Shown here: piece after piece, positions 50,151 to 57,978 of the stretch
How the letters are laid out: each line of letters starts with the position of its first letter
How positions within the stretch are numbered: position 1 is the stretch's first letter
From: Bacillota bacterium
Lineage (GTDB): Bacteria; Bacillota; Bacilli; Paenibacillales; NBRC-103111
Direction of reading: 5' to 3'
Assembly (NCBI GenBank): GCA_023388055.1
Contig: JAEWGW010000004.1
Coordinates: 1 to 64,000 of the forward strand
DNA: 64,000 nucleotides
The notes under the pieces: model-generated
The model's input: the letters and a program-made list of their open reading frames with translations, nothing else
What the model was told of the DNA's origin: nothing
The model's database searches: none
Translations under genes and position numbers: made by a program

Positions 50151-51869
50151 CTACAACACTCTTCTGGCTGTATCAAAATTGGCAAAGGCAAATTGATCCG
50201 GCTCAATGGCTTCCAAAAGCTCCGTTACATTAGCTGATTTACTGTCTTCCAAAGCATACTCCCTGCGCCAATCCAAGGCATCCGAAAGTACCGCCCTTAG
50301 AATTTCCTGGCATTGGGCAAGCAGTTTCGCATAATCCTCCGTAACCTGTTGCTTCGTTTTGCGGAGCTTAAACCGATTCACAGTAAAATATACAATTCCT
50401 GCAAGTGCCCCGGCGAATAATAGCGGAGCTGCGAAGCCTGCCGGAATACAGATCATTCCTAAAACAAGGCCTAACCAATGCTTAAACTTAAGCTTTATGG
50501 ACGACAAGTCTGCAAGTTTGCGCTCTTCTATATGGGCAGAAAGATTCTCCATTAACTCCTGCTCATTATCACCATTTTTTGTCGTTCCCGACCAGCTGTC
50601 AATCTCTATATGAATATCCGGCGGCACCTTCATCCGGTTATCAAGCGTCATGTCATCATGAGCTTGTCTAATCCAGTTCTTGGAGAGTGCAATGGCATAT
50701 TTTTGTGAAGCTAGACTGGAATGGGATAACTCAGGATACATGGCAAAGTTCGTCAGAAGTTGGGTGAAGCTAATTTTCTCTTCCAGCGCTTTCTCAGTAC
50801 TAAAACGTGTTTGCGCTGTATTTCGGTCCCCATGCTCCTCAATAATAAGCGTCTGAAGTCTCTCTTCCTTACGCAGAGGCAGCTCTTCACTGTCAAATTG
50901 TGTTACCAGTGTGTCAAGAAGAGCATCCACAGCTATGGCTATACTGGCATGAGGGGTAATAGGACGGTTTAGAATATTGGCAAAATAATCGACAATCGTA
51001 CTATGAAGCTTCGCTCCCTTCAGGGATTCCTCCAATTCCGGCCAGGTTTTACTGTATTGGCGAAGATAAGGGTAAGTCCCGTCATCCAGCTTCTTGATCT
51101 TGGCTTCCATAGCCTCCCGCCATTGTTTGCTCTGCCCCTCTGCAAACCCTGCCTGCTCGGACAGCTCTTCAATCCAAGCGTCAATTCGTTTATCAATCTG
51201 AATACGGGACTCTGGTCCAAAAATGCCATTGGTGAAGCCGTCAATCAGAATAACCACTTCCCGCTCTAACTCATAGGGATCCTGCAGTCCAAAATAGCGG
51301 TCCAGCCACTGGCGGCTGGCCTTGTAGCGGGCGCCACGCCGGGTCACTAGAGCAAAAAACAGGGAGGCCTTTTCGTCGTCCCGCTTCAGAGCTTCCATCA
51401 TAGCCCGGTCTGCCAGGTCTTTATTGTCATTCAGCCATGCAGCCAGAGCAATAAGGCAAGGAGCCAACCAATAACGCGGAGCCGCCAGCATCAGCTCTTC
51501 AGAGGCATTCTCAATCGTTTCCTTTTTCACAAGCCGCACATCCACCGCTTGCAGAATACCCGTTACTCTGCGCCTAACTTCATCATAATGGCCATAGGTG
51601 GATTTGATTTCCTGACGAATTTTAACGATCCTGGTTTCTGCAAGCTGCAGTTCTTTAAACAGCATATCCTTGCGCACAAAATCCTGGAACTCCTTTGTCA
51701 AGGCATCCAGCTTCTGTTGGGTTCCTGTTACTTCCTGATGAACCACCTGCACATTATGGTCAACCACACTGACTTGCTGGGAAACCTCCAAGATTTCAAG
51801 TTGAAGCCCGCTTAAACTGGATTCAATTCTGCTTAAATCCGCATGGTGGATAATCCGTTCATTGGACAT
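50151..51869 (-). CDS. Coiled-coil and membrane-hairpin protein of the AAA+ operon, 572 residues
   Basis: Unrecognised protein. Residues about 15-80 form a long coiled coil (SSLSGLQLEILEVSQQVSVV onward), then a large helical region of some 350 residues rich in Trp, Arg and Glu. Near residues 465-505 are two close hydrophobic helices (LGLVLGMICIPAGFAAPLL, LFAGALAGIVYFTV), a membrane hairpin, before a cytosolic tail ending DTARRVL. The ATG at 51869 has AAGGGGG 6 bases upstream; a frame to 52034 is rejected. It would tether the AAA+ system to the membrane (inference). Confidence 0.75.
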   Translation of the reverse strand: MSNERIIHHADLSRIESSLSGLQLEILEVSQQVSVVDHNVQVVHQEVTGTQQKLDALTKEFQDFVRKDMLFKELQLAETRIVKIRQEIKSTYGHYDEVRRRVTGILQAVDVRLVKKETIENASEELMLAAPRYWLAPCLIALAAWLNDNKDLADRAMMEALKRDDEKASLFFALVTRRGARYKASRQWLDRYFGLQDPYELEREVVILIDGFTNGIFGPESRIQIDKRIDAWIEELSEQAGFAEGQSKQWREAMEAKIKKLDDGTYPYLRQYSKTWPELEESLKGAKLHSTIVDYFANILNRPITPHASIAIAVDALLDTLVTQFDSEELPLRKEERLQTLIIEEHGDRNTAQTRFSTEKALEEKISFTQLLTNFAMYPELSHSSLASQKYAIALSKNWIRQAHDDMTLDNRMKVPPDIHIEIDSWSGTTKNGDNEQELMENLSAHIEERKLADLSSIKLKFKHWLGLVLGMICIPAGFAAPLLFAGALAGIVYFTVNRFKLRKTKQQVTEDYAKLLAQCQEILRAVLSDALDWRREYALEDSKSANVTELLEAIEPDQFAFANFDTARRVL

Positions 51870-52350
51870 ATTGGGCCCCCTTGCTGTATGCTGCCAAACC
51901 ATCGTTGGAAATTGCGCATACACAATTGGTATACACTTCAATATAGGCGTACTGTGGATTGTTGGCCAGCATTCGAGCTTTTTCCATACCGTTGGGCAAC
52001 GGATTGCCTCGCTTATAATGCTCCACGATACCAAAAACCATATCCAAAGTATGCACCTCGTAAGGCTCGCCCAGATAACACTTTGCCACTAAACCTAATA
52101 AACGCTGCGGCGGTGCTAAATCGGAAAATTCTTTTTCCATAGCGGCAACCAGCTCTTTCACCATAGAAGGATCGCAAACTGCACCTGCGGCATCAAGTTT
52201 GACCATAGCATCCATATAGGCGGGGGAACGTTTTTGTTTAAGCCTTTTTTCCAATGCTGCATCGTTTAGTTGAACAGTGCTTTGCGGAGTGATATCCGCT
52301 TTTATATGCGTTGAGGTATTGGCCTGATTGTTTAGTATAGGTCTGCGCAA
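51859..52350 (-). CDS. Hypothetical first protein of the AAA+ operon, 163 residues
   Basis: Soluble protein with a polar N-terminus, a charged helical centre (EKRLKQKRSPAYMDAMVKLD) and a short hydrophobic end region (EVYTNCVCAISNDGLAAYSKG) containing a CVC motif. Not recognised. It starts with TTG at 52350, supported by GGGGAG 9 bases upstream; no in-frame ATG competes. Its stop overlaps the next start by 11 bases. It is the first gene of the operon. Confidence 0.7.
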   Translation of the reverse strand: MRRPILNNQANTSTHIKADITPQSTVQLNDAALEKRLKQKRSPAYMDAMVKLDAAGAVCDPSMVKELVAAMEKEFSDLAPPQRLLGLVAKCYLGEPYEVHTLDMVFGIVEHYKRGNPLPNGMEKARMLANNPQYAYIEVYTNCVCAISNDGLAAYSKGAQYVQ

Positions 52351-52664
52351 TACATCCCTCTCCCCTTCTGTTTATTGCAATTGTGTTAGGTATAAAGGCG
52401 GAATAATAGTTCATAAATCTTTTCGACGGAAAGGAACAAATTCCTTCTTTTTCCTTAAGGAACGGATTCCCTGCTTACCTTTTTCGCTTAAACCAATTGT
52501 TTCCATCAGGAACCCCCCCTCCCCCCTGCCCATAAGATGGTGGAGGGAGTTTTTACAGAAGCATACCCGCTCCGCAATCAAAAAATTTTCCCGCCGCTTC
52601 CGGTTTTTTCTTGCAATTTTTGCCCATCATTGTAATAGTAGATTCATAGAAGGGAAGTGATGAC
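52351..52664. other. Divergent intergenic region, AAA+ operon and GH15 gene
   Basis: No gene is seen. The half next to the AAA+ operon is AT-rich and should hold its promoter, but no convincing -35/-10 pair stands out. Near 52610-52640 on the plus strand TTGCAA, a 16-base spacer and TAATAG form a weak SigA-like promoter for the GH15 gene. A C-rich to G-rich stretch at 52516-52550 could form a weak hairpin. Confidence 0.35.
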
Positions 52665-54665
52665 ATGCCTCGACATTATTCGATTGGCAACGGTAATTTT
52701 CTGATCAATTTGGATGACCATTCCTTTATCCGCGATATCTACTATCCCTTTGTGGGCCAGCTCAATCACGTGGGGGGCTACCAATGCCGGGTCGGCATGT
52801 GGGTGGACGGCAGCTTCGCCTGGCTTTCCGATGCGGGGTGGTCATTCCGGCATGCCTATGAAGAGGATTCCCTGATCACCAATTTGCAGGCAACGCATAA
52901 CGGCCTGGGCATATCGCTAACGATCAATGACGGCGTCCACCAGCGGGAGGCCATATATATCAAGCGGATCGTGATTAAGAATGAACGGGATACGGAGCGG
53001 GAGGTCCGCTTCTTTTTCCAGCAGGATATGATGATCAATGAAACGGAGGTCGGCGATACCGCGGCCTATTATCCCTCCAACAATACCTTGTTCCATTACA
53101 AAAAAGACCGCTACTTCATGTTCAACGGCTCCACGGGCACGGAGGGCATCTACCAATACACCACCGGGGTCAAACGGTTTCATTCCGCCGAAGGCACCTG
53201 GCGCGATGCGGAGGACGGGGTGCTGAGCGGCAACGGCATCTCCCAGGGCTCCGTGGACAGCACCATCAGCTTCCGGCTGAAGGTTCCGGCTCAAGGTGAA
53301 GCCACCCTGTATTACTGGATGAGCATCGGCAAGAACCTGGAGGAAGTCAAGAAGCTGGACAAATACGTCAAGGACAGCCAGCCGGGCAAACTTCTGGACC
53401 GGGTGAAAATCTACTGGCAGCGGTGGGTGAATAAGTCCGAGCGCAACTACGGGGATCTGCCCCAGGGCGTGATAAAGCTCTTCAAACACAGCCTGCTGAT
53501 CGTGCGGACCCAAACGGATGTCAACGGCGCCATTGTCGCCGCCAATGATACGGATATTCTCCAGCACAACCGGGACCATTACAGCTATATGTGGCCGCGG
53601 GACGGGGCGCTTGTAGCCTACGCCATGTCCATGGCCGGTTATTCCGGTATGGTGGCCCCCTTCTTCAAATTCTGCTCCGACGCTTTGACGCCGGACGGCT
53701 TCCTTCATCATAAGTACAACCCGGATGGTACTGTCGGCTCCAGCTGGCATCCATATATCTACGAAGGCGCCACCCGTCTGCCCATTCAGGAGGACGAAAC
53801 GGCGTTGGTGCTGTATGCCCTGTGGCAGGACTTTGCCAAACATGGCAACATCGAGCTGCCCCAATCCCTGTTCCGCACCCTGATCCGTCGGGCGGCCCGG
53901 TTTCTCGCCGCGTTCATCGATCCGGAGCTGGGGCTGCCCCAGCCCAGCTATGATCTGTGGGAGGAGCGCTACGGCATCTTCACCTTCACCTGCTCCGCCG
54001 TGTATGGCGGGCTGGTGGCCGCCTCGAACTTCTGCAGCCTGTTCGGCGACGATGACCGCAGCAGCCGCTTCCTGCAGGCGGCCATGAACATCCGCTCCGC
54101 TATGCTGGAGCATCTGTGGGATGAGGACCTGGGGCGTTTTGTCCGGGGCCTGTATCTGGAGGACGGCAAGTGGGTGAAGGATACCACGCTGGAGTCCAGC
54201 ATCTACGGCATCTTCGAGTTCGGCGTATTGCCGGCGGATGATCCCTGTGTGGTGAAAACCATGACCGCCATTAAGGAGGGCCTCTCCGCCAAAACCTCCG
54301 TAGGCGGCATTGCCCGTTACTATCACGACTACTACTTCCAACGGAGCTCCAATATTGAGCTGGTGCCCGGCAATCCGTGGATCATCTGCACCCTGTGGAC
54401 GGCGGAGTGGGAAATCGAGATGGCCAAAACCTTAGACGAGCTGGAAACGCCGCGGCGCACGTTGGAATGGGTGGTGTCCCATGCTATGGAAAGCGGCATT
54501 CTGCCGGAGCAGTTGGACCCCTTCGACGGCAGCCCGGTATCCGTGGCTCCCTTGACCTGGTCCCATGCCACCTTCATCCTCGCCGTGGTCAAATATGCCA
54601 CCAAATACCGGCAGCTTAGCGCCATCCAGGACCCGGTGGCCAGCCGTATGCCCGGCTTTATGTAA
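52665..54665 (+). CDS. Glycoside hydrolase family 15 (glucoamylase/trehalase-like)
   Basis: Intracellular GH15-type enzyme of 666 residues without signal peptide. An N-terminal beta-sandwich (residues 1-260, starting MPRHYSIGNGNFLINLDDHS) is followed by an (alpha/alpha)6 barrel. The barrel has YMWPRDGALVAYAM and two candidate catalytic acids in LWEERYGIFTFT and ILPEQLDPFDG. The lack of a signal suggests action on internal glycogen-, maltodextrin- or trehalose-type substrates. AAGGGAAG precedes the ATG at 52665 by 8 bases. It stands alone with a strong terminator after it. Confidence 0.9.
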   Translation: MPRHYSIGNGNFLINLDDHSFIRDIYYPFVGQLNHVGGYQCRVGMWVDGSFAWLSDAGWSFRHAYEEDSLITNLQATHNGLGISLTINDGVHQREAIYIKRIVIKNERDTEREVRFFFQQDMMINETEVGDTAAYYPSNNTLFHYKKDRYFMFNGSTGTEGIYQYTTGVKRFHSAEGTWRDAEDGVLSGNGISQGSVDSTISFRLKVPAQGEATLYYWMSIGKNLEEVKKLDKYVKDSQPGKLLDRVKIYWQRWVNKSERNYGDLPQGVIKLFKHSLLIVRTQTDVNGAIVAANDTDILQHNRDHYSYMWPRDGALVAYAMSMAGYSGMVAPFFKFCSDALTPDGFLHHKYNPDGTVGSSWHPYIYEGATRLPIQEDETALVLYALWQDFAKHGNIELPQSLFRTLIRRAARFLAAFIDPELGLPQPSYDLWEERYGIFTFTCSAVYGGLVAASNFCSLFGDDDRSSRFLQAAMNIRSAMLEHLWDEDLGRFVRGLYLEDGKWVKDTTLESSIYGIFEFGVLPADDPCVVKTMTAIKEGLSAKTSVGGIARYYHDYYFQRSSNIELVPGNPWIICTLWTAEWEIEMAKTLDELETPRRTLEWVVSHAMESGILPEQLDPFDGSPVSVAPLTWSHATFILAVVKYATKYRQLSAIQDPVASRMPGFM

Positions 54666-54700
54666 AGCTGCGCCGCGGCCCCTGTTCAGCTGCATGCCAA

Positions 54701-54732
54701 AAAGCCAAGTGGAAGCTTTTCCGCTTGGCTTT
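54701..54732 (+). terminator. Terminator of the GH15 gene
   Basis: AAAGCCAAG (54701-54709) plus GGAA pairs with its inverse ending at 54732 over a short loop, followed by GCCTTTT. A nearly perfect stem of 14 bp. Confidence 0.88.
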
Positions 54733-54861
54733 GCCTTTTCTGAACACTCCTCGCCTTAGCACTCCTCACCTTCAGTTTCTCCTAGCCCCCTCGCCTTAGC
54801 ACCCTCCCCTTTCGGTTGTCCTGAAATACACCTCCCCCTCTGGCAATGTAAGCGCCATAAA

Positions 54862-55026
54862 ATGTATGCTATTCCTCCGCAGAGTACCCAAAAATGCAAA
54901 ATAGCGTACATAAAATGTACGCTATCCCTTCTGATTCACCTAAAAAAGGCCAATTTTGATGCCTTAGCATACATTTTATGTATCCTATTTGGCAAAAAAC
55001 CGGCCTTCTGCGCCAATAGCATACAT
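54862..55026. repeat. Tandem array of three ATGTAYGCTAT hairpins
   Basis: Within a 475-base gap without genes, six copies of an 11-base motif alternate in orientation: ATGTATGCTAT 54862-54872, inverse ATAGCGTACAT 54901-54911, ATGTACGCTAT 54915-54925, inverse 54965-54974, ATGTATCCTAT 54978-54988, inverse 55015-55026. This makes three hairpin units of 50-60 bases, joined by AAA and TTT spacers. The middle joint 54901-54925 is a perfect 25-base palindrome. The rest of the gap (54733-54861) shows only a repeated CTCGCCTTAGCAC (near 54748 and 54789). Confidence 0.75.
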
Positions 55027-55140
55027 TTGTTGATCGCTATCATCGCCTGCGAGAGTCTGCTCCCACCGCCGCAGCCGGAAAAGCCCATCATCATCCTTCG
55101 GCTTGGACCATGTATTGCAGAGATACGGCGAAGCTCCTCG

Positions 55141-55470
55141 TCAGAACCCCTCCGCCTCCTCCACCTCCATGAGCCAGCAGCGGTCCCCCGGCTGATAATG
55201 CAGAATCCCGGGGTTTTTCTCCACCATCCCGTTGACCAGCACCACCTTGCCCGATACCGGAGGCGGCAGCTCAATCTCACCCGCCAGGGTCTCGATCAGG
55301 AGACAGGGATGTCCCCGCAGCACATGGTCCCCCTCCACCGGAAGCTCCACATGGACGATCAAGCCGCATTCATCTGCGGCATCCTCCGTTAAACCAACGG
55401 CCGTTTTGCCGCCTGCCAGCTTTTTGGTCCACAGCCAGGAGGTAGGGCCGATACGAATTTCATTCAGCAT
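55141..55470 (-). CDS. Glycine cleavage H-like protein lacking the lipoyl lysine
   Basis: Lipoyl/biotinyl-fold protein of 109 residues most like GcvH. It shows VGLTEDAADECGLIVHVELP and PPPVSGKVVLVNGMVEKNPG, matching GcvH regions ITHFAQ..GDIVFVELP and APINGTVVEVNEDLDDSP. In GcvH the lipoylated Lys is in ESVK; here the aligned residue is Ala63 (IETLAGEIEL), so it cannot be lipoylated in the normal place. It may be a regulator or a decoy of lipoylation rather than a carrier. The ATG at 55470 has AAGGGGG 7 bases upstream. It is not in an operon with the lipoate ligase gene upstream but lies beside it. Confidence 0.75.
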   Translation of the reverse strand: MLNEIRIGPTSWLWTKKLAGGKTAVGLTEDAADECGLIVHVELPVEGDHVLRGHPCLLIETLAGEIELPPPVSGKVVLVNGMVEKNPGILHYQPGDRCWLMEVEEAEGF

Positions 55471-55794
55471 GGGATAACCCCCTTTACATGTCATTGGATA
55501 GTGTCATTGGATGGTTGTCATTAAAAACCAATCATTGGTTTTTGATCAGCCGGCTCTTTTACTTTTACCATTCGGTTTCACTACGAAACCCGCTCTTCCC
55601 ATCGTCCCGCATACAGCGCTATGACTGCCCGAAGCTCCGTTCCCCTTTATTTTACCTCCGGTTGGCAGCGCTCAAAACGTCTATAACGCTTACAATATGA
55701 CATATCTTTGACGTTCTTCGGATTTTCCCCAAGAAACTTGTATAGAAAACCAAAAAACACCGGCTCTCTTAGCCCGGTGTTCCTATGTACATAC
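55471..55794. other. Intergenic region with direct repeats and a hairpin
   Basis: No gene is seen in this stretch of 324 bases. TGTCATTGGAT occurs twice at about 55490-55512, just before the GcvH-like gene. A hairpin AAAAACCAA/TTGGTTTTT lies at 55523-55543 over a TCA loop and may act as a weak terminator on either strand. The lipoate ligase terminator is at 55752-55780. Confidence 0.45.
55752..55780 (-). terminator. Terminator of the lipoate ligase gene
   Basis: ACACCGG (55780-55774) and CCGGTGT (55763-55757) pair on the minus strand, followed by T. It lies 15 bases past the stop. Confidence 0.85.
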
Positions 55795-56784
55795 CTAAAA
55801 CATCAAACCCAGCCACTGCTCCCGGGTCATCGGGCCAAAGTAGCGGGACAGCTCCACATCTTCCAGCAGCTTCTCCACAGCGCTCTCCTCATACCGGACA
55901 CCCTGCAGCTTCTCCGCAAACTCGGCCGCATCCTCCGCACCGAAGAAATCGCCGTAGATGGCGGCGCCGGCAATGACACCACCCGCCACATCCAGCCTCA
56001 GATCGAAGGTGCCGATTCCCTCCAGCCTGCCTGTCTTGCGGATATTGAAGGCGGGAGACTTGCCGTAATTCCAGTCCCAGCTTCTGTAGCGCTCATCCGC
56101 CAGCTGCCGCACCGCTGTCCATTCCTCTTCACTAAGCTGGTACTCGGGAATATCCTCACCGCCGAAAATCGAAACCAGCAGCTTCCGCTTGAACTCCTCC
56201 ATGGTAATGGGCTCCGCCAAAAATTCCGAAATATTGGCCACCCGGCTGCGGATGGATTTGACCCCCTTGGACTTAATCTTGTCCTGGTTCACATTCAGCG
56301 CCGAAACCACATTCTCGATTTCCGTAGCCAGCATCAGGGTGCCGTGGCTGAACATCCGGCCTTTGGTCACAAACTGGGCGTTGCCGGAGATTTTGCGCTC
56401 GCCAACCTGGATATCATTGCGTCCCGTCAATTGGGCATCTACACCGAGGGAATGGAGGGCCTGCACCACCGGCTCCGTAAACTTACGGAAGTTGTGGAAG
56501 GATTGCCCGTCGTCCTTGGTGATGAAGCTAAAGTTCAGATTGCCCAAGTCATGGTAGACCGCTCCGCCGCCCGACAACCGCCGCACCACATGGATGCCGT
56601 GCTCCTTCACATAAGCCCCGTTGATTTCTTCCACCGTATTCTGGTTTTTGCCGATGATGATGGAGGGTTCATTAATATAGAAGAGCAAGAAGTCCTCACC
56701 GGTGTTGATGTGCTTTAACGCATATTCCTCCAGAGCCAGATTGACCGCAGGATCGGTAATACCCTTATTGTCGATGAACAGCAT
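55795..56784 (-). CDS. lplJ: Lipoate-protein ligase
   Basis: Attaches free lipoate to lipoyl domains of dehydrogenase complexes and GcvH. The 329-residue length and the motifs RRLSGGGAVYHDLGNLNFSF (lipoyl-AMP loop), RNDIQVGERKISGNAQ (catalytic Lys in KISG) and GRMFSHGTLM are those of LplA/LplJ, as is the C-terminal accessory domain (WNYGKSPAFNI). GGGAGG lies 6 bases before the ATG. It is a single gene with its own terminator. The adjacent GcvH-like protein lacks the target Lys, so the usual substrate must be encoded elsewhere. Confidence 0.93.
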   Translation of the reverse strand: MLFIDNKGITDPAVNLALEEYALKHINTGEDFLLFYINEPSIIIGKNQNTVEEINGAYVKEHGIHVVRRLSGGGAVYHDLGNLNFSFITKDDGQSFHNFRKFTEPVVQALHSLGVDAQLTGRNDIQVGERKISGNAQFVTKGRMFSHGTLMLATEIENVVSALNVNQDKIKSKGVKSIRSRVANISEFLAEPITMEEFKRKLLVSIFGGEDIPEYQLSEEEWTAVRQLADERYRSWDWNYGKSPAFNIRKTGRLEGIGTFDLRLDVAGGVIAGAAIYGDFFGAEDAAEFAEKLQGVRYEESAVEKLLEDVELSRYFGPMTREQWLGLMF

Positions 56785-56940
56785 GGAAGGCCTCCCTACA
56801 GATTATTTTGGTGAACCGTGCTCTGCCATACAGCGGCATACTTCTATCGCAGCCTGCTTGTCCGACTTATCCGCCGGTTCTTCTATTATATAAGAATAGG
56901 CAATATTTTGAACACCAAACCTGGCATTTGCCTGATGGCG

Positions 56941-56981
56941 AAAAAAAGCTCCGCTGCAAAGGTGATCCCGTGCAACGGAGC
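56941..56981 (-). terminator. Terminator of the peroxiredoxin gene
   Basis: GCTCCGTTGCA (56981-56971) pairs with TGCAGCGGAGC (56958-56948), one mismatch, followed by seven T on the minus strand. Confidence 0.88.
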
Positions 56982-57013
56982 GATGAGGTCTTGTCTATCT
57001 GAGAGCTGCCGGA

Positions 57014-57562
57014 TCAGTTGGCAACCAAGTGCTTGTCACCCTTCTTCCAGCCTACCGGACAAAGCCCGCCGGATTGCAGAGCCTCCAGCACACGGAGAGT
57101 TTCCTCCACGCTGCGGCCCACATTGTTGTGGTGAACCACCTGGTATTGAAGCTCGCCTTCCGGATTGATGATGAACAGGCCGCGCAGGGCAATGCCTTCT
57201 TCTTCAATATATACGCCGTAATCCTTGGATACCGACTTGGTGATGTCGGAGGCCAGCGGGAAGCTCAGCTTGCCCAGTCCGTTGGCGGATTGTGCAGTGT
57301 TGATCCATGCCTTATGGGTATGTACGCTGTCGATGCTGACACCCAGGATCTCGGTATCCAGCTCCTCGAATTTGGAGGCAGCGTCAGAGATCGCGGTAAT
57401 TTCCGTCGGACAAACGAAGGTGAAATCCAACGGGTAGAAGAACAGAACCAGCCACTTGCCTTTGTAGTCGGACAGGCTTGCCTTGCTGAAGCCCTCACCA
57501 TTACCTAGAGCAGTCTCCATTGTAAAATCCGGTGCTGTTTTGCCTACCAAACGTTCTGCCAT
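57014..57562 (-). CDS. 2-Cys peroxiredoxin (AhpC/TSA family)
   Basis: Thiol peroxidase of 182 residues reducing peroxides. The peroxidatic Cys51 is in FTFVCPTE and the resolving Cys168 in GLCPVGWKKG, giving the typical 2-Cys arrangement. The ATG at 57562 has AGGAGG 10 bases upstream; a longer frame to 57622 is rejected. A good SigA promoter lies at 57623-57651. It is a single gene and its own terminator follows. An AhpF partner is not seen, so thioredoxin probably reduces it. Confidence 0.94.
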   Translation of the reverse strand: MAERLVGKTAPDFTMETALGNGEGFSKASLSDYKGKWLVLFFYPLDFTFVCPTEITAISDAASKFEELDTEILGVSIDSVHTHKAWINTAQSANGLGKLSFPLASDITKSVSKDYGVYIEEEGIALRGLFIINPEGELQYQVVHHNNVGRSVEETLRVLEALQSGGLCPVGWKKGDKHLVAN

Positions 57563-57622
57563 GTTCAAAAAACCTCCTGGGATGAATAGAGGAAATCTAT
57601 TATTTAACATTTTACAAACCAA

Positions 57623-57651
57623 ATCCTAACACTCAACTAATAGAAAGTCAA
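57623..57651 (-). promoter_or_regulatory. SigA promoter of the peroxiredoxin gene
   Basis: TTGACT (57651-57646) and TAGGAT (57628-57623) are spaced by 17 bases on the minus strand, 60 bases before the start. Confidence 0.75.
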
Positions 57652-57753
57652 TTCATGGATTTAATATTTACTAGTAATAAATATAAACATTTTGTGAACA
57701 AGTTCAGGGTTTGGATCGGGAAGATATATAAGGGATTATTGTAAAAATTCCCC

Positions 57754-57782
57754 TTGAAGTTTAATGTGGAGTATTTTATAAT
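57754..57782 (+). promoter_or_regulatory. SigA promoter of the pectate lyase gene
   Basis: TTGAAG and a perfect TATAAT (57777-57782) are spaced by 17 bases. The predicted start leaves a leader of about 190 bases before the ATG at 57979, long enough for leader regulation, though no known riboswitch is recognised in it. Confidence 0.75.
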
Positions 57783-57978
57783 GAAAACGTGTTCAAGGTA
57801 AGATTTTACAAGTAAACTTTCATCTGGTTGCCCTGTGCATCGAGTTGGTTATCTATTTATCCCACAGTCCAAGGAGGGGGTCCTGCTTCTCAAATCCAAG
57901 TCCACCGAAGCGGCAATAGTTTTGAACCCTTCAAAATGTAACCGTTGTCACTATGTTCCTAAAACAAGGAGGATGTAC

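Noticed and set aside
52917..54341. Minus-strand frame of 474 codons
   Set aside because: Antisense of the GH15 gene; no ribosome site.
54862..55026. Possible CRISPR array
   Set aside because: The repeats are 11 bases, alternate in orientation and have spacers of unequal, short length; no cas gene is near.
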